Positions 25,801-39,000 of a stretch of DNA of 64,000 bases are shown here, in pieces. Source of the DNA: Tethya wilhelma (taxonomy: Eukaryota; Porifera; Demospongiae; Tethyida; Tethyidae); NCBI GenBank assembly GCA_964030475.1, contig CAXIPT010000008.1, positions 2,912,937 to 2,976,936 of the forward strand, given 5' to 3'. Position numbers and translations under genes: made by a program. Each line of letters starts with the position of its first letter. Positions within the stretch are counted from its first letter, which is position 1. The notes below the pieces were generated by a model that worked only from the letters and a program-made list of their open reading frames with translations, was not told the origin of the DNA and did no database searches.

Positions 25801-28800
25801 CAAACTTGGTACTTGAGGTACAAGTGCTGCCAAATACTTTATTATCTTTTGTGTCTATTATTTTCCGCTTGTAGGGCCGATTGAATGAGCTTATGTCGCA
25901 GCTTCGCATGCAGACCCAAGTGCCTGGAGCCAAGGCTGACTCGAGGTACTCTCTGGACCCTGTTGTCATGGATGAAATCAGACAAGTATGTTGTAGTTGT
26001 AATTGTTGAACAATGCTGTGATGGTAAACAGTTCATTATCGAGAACATCACAAGTTTGGGTTGTCGATGTGAACTCCCTGAACTACTAGGAAAATTAAAC
26101 AAGTTAACAAAAGATTTCTTTAACACAAAAGATTATATTTGATCCCCTTTTCTTGTTTTTAAATCTCAAGTAAATTACAAACACCACCGAATTGTGACCT
26201 ACCTCAATGTAGTGGCCGCTTCCTGTAGTACCATTTATTAATACTCCATTAATCATTAGCAAATATCAATCTACCCATTCTAATACATTCTCTGTGTATT
26301 TGAACAAGTTATGAGCTATGGACAAGTGCAAGTGTTGAAATCATTATTCTTCCATGTTGCAACACTCTATTAGTCTATTGTTTCATTACCTAATAACACT
26401 ACTATGTACAATCTGTATATACATATATATAGACACCAAATTATTCCAGGTATTAATGTGTGTGTGACTGTGAGTGTGTGGGGATGAAGCCACAGGTTGT
26501 AGCAATTGTTAGTTCAATGGGGGCTGTGGTAGCTGGCAAAACTAGTTATGCTTTGAAGCCACTTTACTACTTGAGGTTTGGTTTTCACTCTGAGCTGCTG
26601 ACGTGACGAGGAGAGAAAAGCCTATAGAGGTAGGTGTAGCTCTGTATGTGGAGTAAAAGCACTAAGTTATTATACTCTCTCCTGTTCTAATATGCTCCAT
26701 ATGGTTTGTTCCAATACCTTGGGGTATAGTGCCTCTCAGCCCCCCTACCACATCTGAAGTGAAGTCCATTCCTTCTGGTTGCAGGCTACATCTTATTCAC
26801 ACTGTGTTGTCATTAGTATACACATGCTCGCACTGTACGTGTGCAAATTGCTGACTTTGTTGTTGTAATACTGAAATGGGTTATGCTGACCACATACACC
26901 TAGAGGTTATGTTCGATTTGCCTTAACTCTTGATTGCATTGGATGACAGTGTAGTCCTACATTTAGGTGGAATGGGTAGGCACTTAACACATAAAAGCAT
27001 TGTCGTTGACTTTTTCACTGGCCACGCGTATCTCGTACCTTGTGTGTGAGCTTTTTCTCATTTTGAGCTTTCTCGGCTTCCCTTTTTTTATTCTTACTAG
27101 TTCTTACTACGTCATCACCACTTCCCCACCCACCCTCACAACTGACACTAGCAATAAAGTTACTATGAGGAGGAAAGGGGGGATTCTCCAGGGCATCTGG
27201 TGTGGCCTTTAACTTTGCATACACCATAATTGTTGTGCAGTAGTGTAGAATGGAGTTAAGTTACCGTACATCCTTAAACTGAAATGGGAATGAAATTCCC
27301 TCACTTTCTTCTCTGGAAGTGAAGGAGGACCCCCTACTGTGGCCTCTAGAAGTGAAACACTATAGATTGGGAAATTTTTGTATGCATTGCTATTATACAA
27401 TAATTTTAAGTGCACAAAAGTTTAAATTGACAATTAACCATTTGCTCCATGCAAGAGTACATCTTGGTTACTTGTCACATATATATATATGACTCAAATT
27501 AAAAATTATCACGTAAAAATTTCCATTTCTAATTTTTCTCGATCTATGGTAATTATTCGTGACAGACAATACTTTTTGTCCCAAATTCCCTTCAAGTCTT
27601 ATGTCAGGCCAACTGTAATACTAACCTCTAGTGAGTACCCCCCTTTTTTGTGGGTGAAGACAATTCATTGGGAGTACACTGAGACATCCTATTGTCCAAA
27701 AAATGTCCAACCTGTGTGGGCTGTGTGTGCAGGCCATCAGACCCCACAGGGTGAGCTGTGTAACATCATTAGCCAGTGAGCAGTCTGGTGGGAAGCCACT
27801 CTGTGGATGGTGCAGCTTGGACCGTCTTCTTGTATTTACACTGAGAGTATATTTCAAGTGGTCTCTATTGAAAGCAACTCTCTAAGTAGTTTAGTGCCCG
27901 TGTGTACACTTCTTGTCGCCAATCAAAGTGGCCCAAGAGTGTAGCTATGGTTTTTAACGTGGTGACTGTTAGGGCCAGCGGTTGGTGTGTGGGCTGAAGA
28001 AACAGAGCAGGCACTTACACAACACATGTTCATAGTCTTTACACCCATACAAGTCTCACCATGTGTGGAGATGGTACAGCTGTGAGCACCGTGCCAAGAG
28101 CTGCTGCTGGATTTTAAGTGTAGCTATAGTAACTCGTGTACATCTTTTTGTATTTTTTCATTTTCTGAGAGTGTGTGAATGACTTGTAGCACTCTCAGCT
28201 TGGTATGAACAGTGCACCACCTTGTTGTATGTGTTCGTGTATGCAAGAAAGGTGTACAATAGATACCAGTTTAGAAGATATGCATATTTCTGTAGTCTAC
28301 ATCAAAAGCGACTCACTCGTGAATTCTTTTTACAGTGACTCTTCACGCCAAATCCACCGTGCCCTATTTGGGTACTCCACCTGGGAAAGTCTATCGCTGC
28401 ATTATGCAGGGAATACCGGTGCGTTTGTGCCGTCATATAGGGGAAAGAATATATCTCCATTGTTTACCAGAAGATCATCAAGGGCTGCGCATTCTTTGAG
28501 CATGGCTTTGGTTGGGAGGCATGTGCAATTGTTTTGCAAGCTTCTGTCTGAGTGGAATTTGATCTAGACTGTTTATTGGTATACTCACACTACACAACAC
28601 TCAGATATCACATCCAATGGAGACCACATGAGAGAGGCACTGCTGCATCAAAACACTTGACTCACACATCCAGCCTGCCAAGAAATCACCAAACATCAAG
28701 TGAATTCTCTGATCATTAGCATCCTAGCCCCAGCCACTCCCTTTTTGTCACCACTTGCACCGAGTGTCACACCTGTATGTAATGGCAATTGTTCTAGTGA

Positions 28801-31800
28801 CTAGTACTTGGGCACACACAATCGCATGTACTTAGAGAGAGAGCTAAAGAGAGAGAGTGTGAGTGAGAGCTGTGGGCAAATGTCTGCAAGTACCATTATT
28901 GACTTGTATGCTTCATGTTTTTTTGTTTCGTTAGTTACATTAATGGTCTTCAAAAGTTTTTGACACATTGTTAAGATTCCATGTACCGACCGTGGTAAGT
29001 TACCACCAGCGATCGTAGATAGTTGCACATTAATCAACTACCTGTATGGCGCCACATTGAATGGCCTTTCCACCATTACTTCCACATTGCTGTATAGCAC
29101 TCTCAAGTGATTATCTACATTCTATTTTTGGCTCAGTGCCTATTACTTTTGAATCCACATCAACTCAACATGACCATTAAGTGATAATCACATACAGTTT
29201 ACTTGTAGAGTACCCTACTCCATTTTATACACAATACAAAACAAGCTATTGTTAATGATTCTTTCGTGAAGTTGCTGTTTTTTGTTGTTTTTTTTGTTTT
29301 GTTTTTTGTTTTTTTGAGTGGTTCATGATTATTGTCCTTTCTGCTATATTTTTGCTGAAAAGGTAGTTATCGAGGATTTTTTTTTGTTCTTCAGCTCTTG
29401 TACACTTTGTGTATGCGTTTTAACAAGCACAAAAGAAGTCTTAATACAAAAGCCCTACTTGTGCTAATAGAATATAACCGAATTGTCCTCCAAGCCAGGC
29501 CTCTTACTGTTAAGATGAACGCTCAGAACTGAGCCTATTGAATTATGGAGCTCTCCTTTTTGGCACAATGTTCAAGGGCTATAGGAGCTGTGAGATTTAT
29601 GGTAGGTGGGCGCTACTTTTGTTTATTTCTGTCTCGGTCTGCATTAGCATCCCCTTTCTGGAGTTGAGTTGTTTTTGCCATAAAGGCACGGCCTCGCTGA
29701 TGACTTGTTTATAGGACGTTGATTCAAGTACAAATTACTTTAATGTCCAAAAGGAGCGATCATTATTTATTTGTGTATGTCACATAGGGCCGCGAGCTGC
29801 TGGTTGTTTGGGGGTAACTGGGTGCGATGCATGTGAAGGGGTCCCCTATATGGCCATGCAGGGAAGCATTGTTTCAAAGTACTGCCAATGAAGAAATGGA
29901 TTGTGTACAGAAGGGTGGTCCTCCCAGCACACACCTGATGGTGGTCAGGAGAGACACGCTCAGCTGCCAAACAGAAAACATCGTGATTTGTTAAATCGTA
30001 TGTCTTGTTGCATCATAGGGGCAGTCGTGTGTGTACGTATTTGTATGTGCAAGTGAAAACTACCCAATCACTTAAAATACTTTACGATTATTTTACACAT
30101 CGTACGAAATGGTATTAATCGTTCGAAAGTAGCAATATTGATTGTAATCCAAATGGTATAATAGTTAACGCAACGTGTCACTGTGGTTGAAACCAAATAC
30201 CTGGAGGCAGATGATCCATCTAATAGCGATCCAGTGTTACATGCCTGTAGTGAAAGAGTAGCCCCTTGACCACATCAGCGGTGAGTCCTTAGAAGTAAGT
30301 ACCAACAAACACGGTAGGTTTCAGGAAGAATTTGAGAAGCTTAGGTCGAGAGAAGATGGAGAAAGAGAAGCCTTGCTCTAGCGGACGGAGCTTGACAACG
30401 CAGGTATCAGTGGACCATTCTTTTCACATCATCCTACGTGTGTCAGTTACACTGTAGTGTTGTGCTATACGTGTGTCGGTGTGTGTGTCTCACATGAACC
30501 AACCAACCATATTGGAAAAGGAATCTAAGATATGCTAACCTGTAGATGTAATGAGATCGGATGGCCCTTAATGGGATACCTTGGAATTTTCTCCCTCTCT
30601 AAAGTGCACCGCTAGCACAGCTTAACGTCTCAGGGGGCCAACCATTGCTGGGGTTTCTCCAACTGTATTGGACTACACGTAGGAGACTCAAGGTAGCATT
30701 CCTTTGTTTCTGCTTGAAACCTTGCCGATATTCTTCACCGTCACTGTAATGTGTTGTACTTGAATGGTTTTTGTTTGAACGGTGAGAACGCTAGTCACGG
30801 TATTTCATTTTAAATTTGGTGTCCATCCTGGGAAGGTATCGGTAGCTCAAAGATATGGGGGAGATGCCTTCTGAGGGAAGAGAATAGTCCTTTGTTTACC
30901 TTCGGTGTTGACACCAGTCCTTTTGTTCTCAGGCTCTCTATATTTGTACAACAACAGCTAGTAGTGAGTTTGGAGGCTTCAGCGTACAATTATTGTTTCA
31001 TTTGCTATAAAATTGTAAAAAAAAATTAATGCAGTTTTAGCTAAAATTGACGAATGTCAAATTCAGAATCTTTGAACAGGAAAAAGCCTTCGTTGGGTCA
31101 TAAGTTGTATGTATGTATATATGTGCATGCTGAGAAGTAGAAGCCCCTATGGCGACATGTCCCAATTATCGCTTACAGATTATTTGAGTACTCTAGTTAA
31201 ACAGTTGTCGTGGTGTGTGTGTGTGTTTGCAACTTAAGAGGTTACATTTGTTTACACTAGATTCAAAAATGACTCAATTAAAGTAGAACAGTACTTGTAT
31301 GTCCTGCCCTTTTTTCAAAAATTTCAGTTTGTTATCACTGTGGTTGTGTTATTGATTAATGTAATTAGGTGCATATTAGAAGCAATAAAAGTTGGAAATC
31401 AATCCTACACTAATATTATGGTATGACATCATTCTGACTGATCCCTATGGAGGGTAGAATACCGATGCGATGAATGGCCAGTCATGTGGTTGCTGAGCCA
31501 CTTGTCTTGTGATAAACGGAAATTTTTATGGAATTCGGTAATGGAAGGGGGCAGACCCTGGATAATGAGCCTAAACTTAAACATAGGCTTTTTTTATTGT
31601 TGTCATACGTGTCTATAGCTAGAGGTAAAACTTTGCGTTTTTCATGACACTTGATCCATTTCACTTTCATTCAATACCTACAGTGGCTGCATAGCATTGC
31701 ATACTGTTATAGAAGCATACAGCTAGTCCCTTCTACCCACCATGCAATGAATGGTCAATGTATTGTGTACTACTGCATGTTTTAAAGTGTGGCAATAAAC

Positions 31801-32329
31801 ATGCCAGTGTGTGAGTTCTGTGTTCATGCTGTGTGTGAAGGGGGGGATCATTTGAACTCCTTAGCGTTTGAAACTCTGTAATGCTATACAAAAAGCCATT
31901 GAAGTGAAGTATATCAGTTGACCATTGAAGAGCCCATGCAGGTTGCTGGAACAGTATTATTGTGATCATAATTGTATACATGTCGGATATGTTTGCAGAG
32001 TTGTGTGTGTGTGACTGATACCTGCTCTTGTATACAATGTCGTATTAGTAGCTTAGTTCACATGCACATGAGATTCCATTCTGCATGTGTCATCTCCTCT
32101 CCTAGCTCACATAGATGTAGGCTAGTATGGTGTGTACTATAGTAAGAGTGTTAGGGGTTGTTGTTATTTTTTGCTCTTCATTTGCACGTAGAAGTTATAT
32201 AATTAATATAATAATTATTATATAGTACTCTCAGGAGCTATGAATAATACATTTTAGACAATCAAAGTAGTAATGTTCAGCTGCTCAAAAAGCTAATTCT
32301 ACAAATAATTAATAGTGTTGTTTTATTCG

Positions 32330-32372
<43 letters not shown>

Positions 32373-32465
32373 CTTGAGCAGCAGCAAGGAGCCCTCACAC
32401 AATTAGTTAAGATCATCAAAGAAGACTTGGAGGATTTAAAATGTATAGAAGAAGGTTTCTCCTGA
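17687..32465 (+). CDS. NUP54: Nucleoporin p54 (NUP54), C-terminal exons
   Basis: NUP54 is a central-channel nucleoporin that forms the coiled-coil NUP62-NUP58-NUP54 subcomplex of the nuclear pore. Seven exons join in one frame: 17687-17727, 19678-19771, 21152-21259, 21813-21880, 23012-23063, 25875-25985 and 32370-32465 (TGA stop). They encode 189 residues. Diagnostic stretches include WEQSKKDNPDP, then FIPVPVAG, then AKIAERKRKLLEQSHR, then AQEIIRKSGYSVQPEEEQLR, then ELDAPLQFKGRLNELMSQLR, and finally the HLEQQQGAL and IIKEDLEDLK segments. All match the animal NUP54 C-terminal coiled-coil and end as I recall them. Phases are consistent and all sites are GT-AG. The first exon listed is a 41-bp microexon; its acceptor after ACACAG is chosen because the family has a short linker before WEQ. 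The N-terminal FG repeats and alpha/beta region are missing, so those exons lie upstream, hidden or outside the window. Introns are large (up to 6384 bp). Confidence 0.93.
17958..18014 (+). repeat. (GT)n microsatellite in NUP54 intron
   Basis: GT array with one GC interruption, in the intron after the 41-bp NUP54 microexon. Confidence 0.97.
19781..19840 (+). repeat. (GT)n microsatellite starting 9 bases into a NUP54 intron
   Basis: The NUP54 exon ends at 19771 (CTTGAG) and the donor reads GTATGGTGG. The uninterrupted 60-bp GT run begins right after that, so the 5' splice site lies directly against a UG-repeat in the transcript. Confidence 0.97.
25986..32369 (+). other. Last NUP54 intron, 6.4 kb
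   Basis: The donor is CAA/GTATGT and the acceptor is CTCTCTCAG/CAT. No recognisable nested gene was found. A plus-strand frame at 28205-28567 (120 codons) has an ATG but no recognisable domain, and I do not call it. AT-rich segments and short TG runs are scattered through the intron. Confidence 0.6.
32334..32367 (+). repeat. (CT)n microsatellite forming the polypyrimidine tract of the last NUP54 exon
   Basis: The CT run continues unbroken into the acceptor: CTCTCTCAG is followed by the coding exon at 32370 (HLEQQQ). The array is therefore the 3' splice-site polypyrimidine tract itself. Confidence 0.95.
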
Positions 32466-32468
32466 TTC

Positions 32469-32474
32469 AATAAA
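32469..32474 (+). terminator. NUP54 polyadenylation signal
   Basis: AATAAA begins three bases after the TGA stop of NUP54 (32463-32465), which implies a very short 3' UTR. Confidence 0.7.
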
Positions 32475-33542
32475 CTACTGACTTTTATCATTCTCTTTAC
32501 TTTCCTCGAATTATTATCACTATTGGTACACACCTCTCACTTTTTTCCATCGTTTATTGTGCACTATTTTTTTGACTTTGATAATCAGATTCTATCATGC
32601 ATGGTTGATTGAATCTGTTCATCATTCTACATGTGCATGCATGCATTTTGAGATGCTTGAACTTTTGTATGGGTATTATTGCATGATTGCACTGTGCATG
32701 ATAGTGAAAGTACAATATTATGGACTCTACTGTACATAAGAGCCCATGCAGCCAGGTCTACACACAATCGTGTAATGGTCATAAATACACACATGCATGG
32801 AGCCATGAATTGTATGATTCTTTATTGTACAATCCAGCAGATGCATGTCTTTTGAATGTTATGCATTTATTATTTGTATTATTCATCGTGATACAATGAG
32901 TTTCATTCGTGGCTAGCGTACGTAGTCAATATTTTGAACATATGCTCAAGATTGATTCATGCACATGCATGCATTGATCCAAAATAACTTTTTAGAGAAA
33001 GCTTATGAATGAACTTATTCTACCACTTGAGCTTACAGAATAATAATTTGGACACAATGTTGATATATTGCTATGGTTATTAATAGTATTCATGGAATGG
33101 GTCAATCAGATTCATTGCCTCCAATGTGGTCAAATGTTGGTAGTACAAACATGCTATGCCAGCAATCAGTGTTGTTAATAATTAATATTATTAAAAAAAT
33201 AGTTTAATTTTAATATTCATAACTGCATATATGTTTTACAGTGCACGAGAGTTGTATGGTCTGAAATGCATTGACTATAACCATGAAACACTAGAGCTAA
33301 ACAAAAAAAAAATGAATACGTGTATGATAATGACTAAAAGTACAATAAGATTGTAGGCTATGCAGTATGTAAGCATAAGATGAGATGAGAGGTTAAAAGT
33401 GTGATTCACAATACAGGAATAACATCATTGGACAAAAAAAAGTGCTACTGAAGTAGCTGCTAACACATTTTTGAATCAAATCAGGATCACATCACCTGTT
33501 AAGTTAATGAAGAAACCAAAAATTATTAATAATCAATCGTAC
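32475..33542. other. AT-rich intergenic stretch between convergent NUP54 and homeobox genes
   Basis: No coding sequence seen. Several palindromic ATGCATGC motifs and TTAATATT-like stretches occur. The two flanking genes converge here. Confidence 0.55.
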
Positions 33543-33548
33543 TTTATT
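33543..33548 (-). terminator. Candidate polyadenylation signal of the homeobox gene
   Basis: TTTATT on the plus strand gives AATAAA on the minus strand, about 280 bases downstream of the homeobox stop codon. Confidence 0.45.
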
Positions 33549-33827
33549 ATACTCTCTGCATTGTGGCAACATGTACTGTTCAGAGAGGAGGAGGACAAAA
33601 GAAGAAGAAGAGAATTAAGTTTTAAAGTCATTTCATGAACTTTTGGTCGGTCGGTCAATGTACGTATAGAACAGCAGAATGTTAGTACTATTGTTGAATT
33701 GAAAAAGCAGTCATTAGATGACGTTGATACACACACAAATGCATTGAGAGTGCGACTCAAAAACTTGTCATTAGCAGTCACTATTAGCACCACGATGTAT
33801 TTGGATGGATGGATGGAGGCTGCACAC

Positions 33828-34938
33828 TCACCACTGGTGTGGAGCAGCTGGAATTGTAGTCACAGAGTGTGTTGTGCATGCTAGTCCAGGAGAGCAAGAT
33901 ACATTAGTTAGAGGAGGAGGATTTGAGAAGCTCATTGCAGTGGCTGCCGTTGGAGGGAAGACAAATTGACTCTGTGCACTCCAGGGAGCCGAGTGTGATT
34001 GTCCGTATGGTGCTGCCAGTGAGTGTTGTGTTGGTGTGTGGTTCGCTGTGGGGTGGTGGAGAGGGATGAACGGGTGAGGTTGTTTTCCTATCAGCTGTGT
34101 GTGTGATGGCGGCGTACCGGCAGACTTTGGGGTCATCAACACTGAACTGTTTGGTGATAGATTGGGGGAGAATGTGGCTGCTCCCATTGGAGGCATTGGC
34201 ATGTACGCATTGTGAGGAGCTGCAAGAGCGTGGTGTGGTGTTGCTCCAGGGTGTGGGAAATGCATCATTTTACCGTTCATGATCTCTTGCATGGCTAGTT
34301 GATTTGCTTTCTGAGTTCTTCTCCACTTAGCACGGCGATTCTGAAACCATACCTGATAGAAAAAAGAGAGGAGAAGAGATGGTTTAACACTCTGTTAGAT
34401 TGACTGACATTCAAAATACAAGCTATGTTTGTTTGGTTACATATCTTGCAATTCAATACTGTATCTCTTTGCAAAACACCCGTGCAGGCCTGCAGCAAAT
34501 TGAGCTGCTGCTCATATAAAACAGCTGCCATTACTATGATGGCTCTATACTGACAACTTGAAACATGACATTGCTGAAACCTACCTGTACTCTAGCTTCA
34601 GTAAGGTTGATTCTCATAGCAAGGTCTTCTCTCATGAAGACGTCTGGGTAGTGTGTCTTAGCAAATGCAGATTCCAACTCTTGGAGTTGAAAGCTGGTGA
34701 AGGTTGTTCTAAACCGTCTCTGTTGACGTTTGGCGTTGGGTTTCGAATCACTTTCACTATCACCTTTATCTGACTCAGGCTTTCTTCTTTCAGGTGAGGA
34801 CACAGTTATGTCTGAGCTGACAGAGGAGCCTTTCTCTTTGGGAGAGTCTGCAAGAGTCTTTCGATACAGAGCAGCGTCCTCGGGGATCTCAGCGGGAGAC
34901 TGTTGCATTGCTACGGGCATTGTAGTGCAGGCTTGCAT
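33828..34938 (-). CDS. Paired-like (Q50) homeodomain transcription factor
   Basis: DNA-binding developmental regulator of the PRD-like class, nearest in my reading to the Arx/Alx/Prrx group; the exact orthology is open. Two exons: 34585-34938 (118 codons) and 33828-34352, joined across a 232-bp intron (donor CAG/GTAGGT, acceptor TATCAG/GTATGG), giving 292 aa. The homeodomain spans roughly residues 72-131. It runs from [16 protein letters not shown] through [15 protein letters not shown] to [14 protein letters not shown]. Gln at position 50 separates it from Otx/Gsc (Lys) and Pax (Ser). The intron falls between homeodomain residues 46 and 47, a position common in PRD-class genes. The N-terminus is Ser/Asp/Lys-rich; the C-terminus is rich in Pro, His, Ala and Ser, with no OAR motif. 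The start is the first ATG after an in-frame stop. The TGA stop overlaps a good donor (TG/GTGAGT), so an alternative longer C-terminus is possible. Confidence 0.9.
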
Positions 34939-35215
34939 GCAGTTAGCTTCAGAAATGAGTCAAAGAGGTTCTTGAGGGCTTGAAGAGCGGGGGTTGTTTG
35001 CACTGGTTAGCAGCAAATGCCGTGTGATTGTAAGTAATTGTTGCTAATTGGCTGTAAACCAATTCAAGTAGCTACTACTGAAAATTCTGTAAGATTGTCC
35101 AACAACAACTTGGAAATGCTTTGCCAGTCAGCAAAAGAAGTGAACTTTCTCTCCTTTCGCCTTCACAGAACTTGTTTTGTGTTCTTTCTCTGCTCTTCCC
35201 TTGCTGAAGGTGAGC

Positions 35216-35223
35216 ATTATATA
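35216..35223 (-). promoter_or_regulatory. Candidate TATA box of the homeobox gene
   Basis: TATATAAT on the minus strand, 278 bases upstream of the homeobox ATG. It is suggestive only, because the surrounding DNA is AT-rich. A paired-class dimer-like site lies about 21 bases further upstream. Confidence 0.35.
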
Positions 35224-35244
35224 CCTGCAGAATGCCCAGTGAAA

Positions 35245-35255
35245 AAATCCAATTA
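35245..35255 (-). promoter_or_regulatory. P3-like paired-class homeodomain dimer site
   Basis: TAATTGGATTT on the minus strand matches the known PRD-class cooperative site TAATYNRATTA at 10 of 11 positions. It lies just upstream of the candidate TATA box of a PRD-like gene, which would fit autoregulation. Sequence evidence only. Confidence 0.4.
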
Positions 35256-36058
35256 CTAAGGTTAGCGGAAGTTGTTGTGGAAATCGATGTATGAATATGA
35301 TTACAAGTGCATTGTTCGCATGTCAGAGCCGACCACCTTCTGTACCTTTGCACAATTCTTCTCTCTCTGACGTTAAAGCTGAACGATGATCTGCGCTTTA
35401 CTATCTATGGTCAAAAGATGCGAAAGAAGTGAGAAACTTCCAGCGTTGAAACTGCAAACCGTCTCAAGGAGTTGAATTCTGCAAAATAGCACATGCAGGC
35501 CACCGGTAATTGAGATCAGCTGTTTTTGCAAAAAAAAAAAAAAAATTAACAATAATAAAATTATATACATTTCAATGTATTTCGCATGCTTGCATTATTT
35601 CTAAAGTGGCTACTATGTAAACGAGTGATTATGGTAATTGTCTTAATTGATCAAGTAGATTACTTCATTATTAAATTAATTTTGACAATAGCAACACTGT
35701 AGCAACTCGTTTCAAACTAAGAGTGCAAGCTGGAGTGTAGACAGTCCTGCATATAGCATTTGAAGACAATAAACTCCATGGGTACGTATGTGTAGGAGGT
35801 ATTTCCTATGGTAAATATAAGACTTCACATGAATATTCCAAGTGCTACATAATGCTTGTAGCAAAAATAACTTTCCCAACCCCAAATCCCTTACAGGAGA
35901 AACCACTGGGCAATATCAACAAAGCCAATTTTTGAACTCTGGACAGTCAGGGTATGAATAAATCATGACAGAGATTATGAAAACAACAAACAGAAATCAA
36001 AGAAGAAAAACATTTATGATAAAATTAATGACGATTTTCTAGCTAGTGGAATTGTTGG

Positions 36059-39000
36059 CTAGCTAGCTACAGCCACACAGAGTACATGGTTTGAATCAAG
36101 TGCAGTGTTCACTGGGTGATCAGTCTCAATGTCTGCTGGTTGTTGAGGAATACCCTCTGCAGTAGCTGCACAACAACTTTTCTTAGCAGGTGGTTCTGCC
36201 ACAAGGTCTTCTTCATCACTATGGAGATGATCCCTGGCCTGCTGCAATGAAGGGAGCTTACTGGTCGGTCTATAGCCAGAGAGTCTTGACGCTAACGAGC
36301 GCTTCCTCTGCACAAGGAGGAGTCAAGAAATCATGAATAATTTGCAGACTACACACAAACAAAAATTACCTTCTTTGATTTTCGCTCTCTTGGCTTGTCC
36401 GAATGCAAATTGGCCATGTGCCTCTCGCACACTTGCTGCAGTATCGTAAACACATACAGTCACACATGTACAATACGTCCACACACATGTACACACAATC
36501 ACCATTAAGAGAATAGTTACCCCAGCATAGCAACCACTGTAGTTAGTTTATTGAAATGCTTGCATTATAATTAGCTCTCATGTACATACATGCAATGCAA
36601 CACTGTAAATAATTTCGGTACTTGACAAAAACATAGAAAAGCATAAACACGACACACATTTGTGGCTTTTAGAGAGAGAGATCAAGTTACTTGCAAAACA
36701 TTTTACTTTAGAATTCTCTGAGCCAAATACCAACATTAGTATCCACTAATAATGCAGAACAAATGCATTTGAAGGACACGGATTGCTGAGGATGAGGAGT
36801 GCGAGCAATTCAATTAAAAGGAGCAAACCTAACGGCCTCATAGCCAATAACATTAGCCTGAACAATGAAGAATGGCATCAAGCAAGATGACTGGACGCTC
36901 CAGTAGACAGCCATTTATTGGTTTTATGCAGGTGTACACTGTATGCCTTCCAGTGTCTATACTGACCTGTCATGTAGGGCTTCAGGCATGTAGAAAAGTG
37001 GTCTCCCTTTAAGACTAATTATGTAACAATAATTTTGCAAGCAGTGTGGACGGACGGGGGGTTACATGTGACGCAGGGAAGGAGAAGCCAACTGATTAAA
37101 CTAAGCGAGTATGACCCTACAATTATGATTGGCTCCGTAACCATTTGAAAGCAGTAGGCCTAATTGGAGGCCTCCTTATAACGATTGCGTCTAATTGTTG
37201 AAAGTGGGAAGACTCGACGAAATTGGAGGATGTCCCTATGTGATTGAGCACTAATTGCATAAGTGGGCTCCAATTGTTGGCGAGCAAGTGGACAACTAAG
37301 AAGAAAACATTTTGCCAAAGCCCATTTGTAAAGAAGTTATGTCATCACTAAACAGCTATGGAGACACTTATCCCCATTAATTAGCAGCACATCCAAAACA
37401 CGAAGAGCTAATCAAAACTACACAGCTCACGAGAAACAAAAATTGAGCACACGCTCACAAAAATGAACACCGCAAAACACAAACACACACAAAAAGAAGC
37501 AAAGCGAAGAATCAAAATTGTCCAGAGAGAGCCCATTCAACACTTGGGGTTGGTTACTTGATCTCCATTGGTGGCTATTGGCTCCAAGTCCTAACAGAGT
37601 TAGACCCACAACAGAGAGCATGTACAGACACATCTCAACATCCTGCACGTGTATCAGTCCCAGCACACCACGCGGTAGAAACAGTGCTACAATATATCAG
37701 ATTACCAATAAAGTGGACTAGCAGTATACTATGTTACACCATCATTGATTTAACGGAAACCCTTAAACCCTTGAAGATGAACATAATTATATTGCACAGA
37801 CGGCTGCCGGAAGCTCTGCACCTGCATCAAAAGACTCTCATCTGAACCATAATAATAATTATGAAGGCCTCTGGGCCAACACATGCAATGAGCCCAACAG
37901 GCATCATGAATAATTCATGAGATGACTGAGCAGTGCGCCCTCCAGTTTTTGCACATCCCTGCTATACAGCCATTCTGTGGCACCATGGGCCATAGAGATG
38001 GCCAATTACAGACAACTTGTATGATTTCGGGACACAATAGAGTAGCATCTTGACCTCAAGATCTTGTAGAGATGCAATTCAAAAACTTGGACTTGCACAC
38101 ATAGTATTGATACACACTCATAAGCAGTCTGTTCTTTGGTGCATATCAGAGCGTAGTTACGATTTCACTACATGTGGCTCCATCAGGTGAGAAAAGGGTT
38201 AAAATAGCCTATACAGCACTTGGAGTCACTGATTCTCTACTAGGCTTGCACTAGCCCACACATTTCATCCGATTTTTAAAATCAAATCAAGTGTACAAAT
38301 CATTCCCTGCCACCCACAAGATCCACCTAGATCTCTCACCTGTGCTGCTGCCACTGCCGCTAATCTAACAACGACCCACACATCACACACACATCACACA
38401 CGCTGCCTGTTTTTCATATTGGACGGGCACTACTGAAACAAAGAGCCACTGGTATGCATTCCACTTTGAAGTGTACATTACAGCACTTTGACAGTTTGCC
38501 AGGATGCCCTAGGGCAGTGCGTACTTTGTACACAAACAAACAAAATCAACCAATTACTCGTTTAGTGAGTACATCATTACTTCCAACATTGCGGTAAATT
38601 ACAATGCAATTACCAATTTGCCTTCAAATTAACAAGCAACAAATAGAGGTGTTTACCTAGGCAGGGAACAAATAGGATTACTGTCTACACCCACGATTGT
38701 GTGAGGCGCTCTAATGGTTGTAGATTGACAAACAGCACACGGTGAATACGTAGGCGATGGGCCCGCTCCAAAATTAGCTGTAGGTGTGTTGAAAACCATT
38801 CCATGTATGGGGCTACAAGGAGGGAGGGGCCACTCAGATGCTTAGCATTGGGCACCTGGCACAGAGTGAGCAATGGAATGATGGAAAACCATTAGCCATT
38901 CAAAACTATACTCGTATTTTTTTTTTCTAATGGGGGAAAAAACGCACACACATACTAATAATATATATAATGTACAATGTGGTCCTCAATATCTGTTGGA

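Noticed and set aside
28205..28567. 120-codon plus-strand frame in the last NUP54 intron
   Set aside because: It has an ATG but no recognisable domain, no splice context and ordinary intron-like composition; probably chance.
38685..38873. Extra zinc-finger exon of GTF3A in the large intron
   Set aside because: The 62-codon frame lacks the Cys and His spacing of a finger, and exons 9 and 10 already join in phase to complete finger 9.
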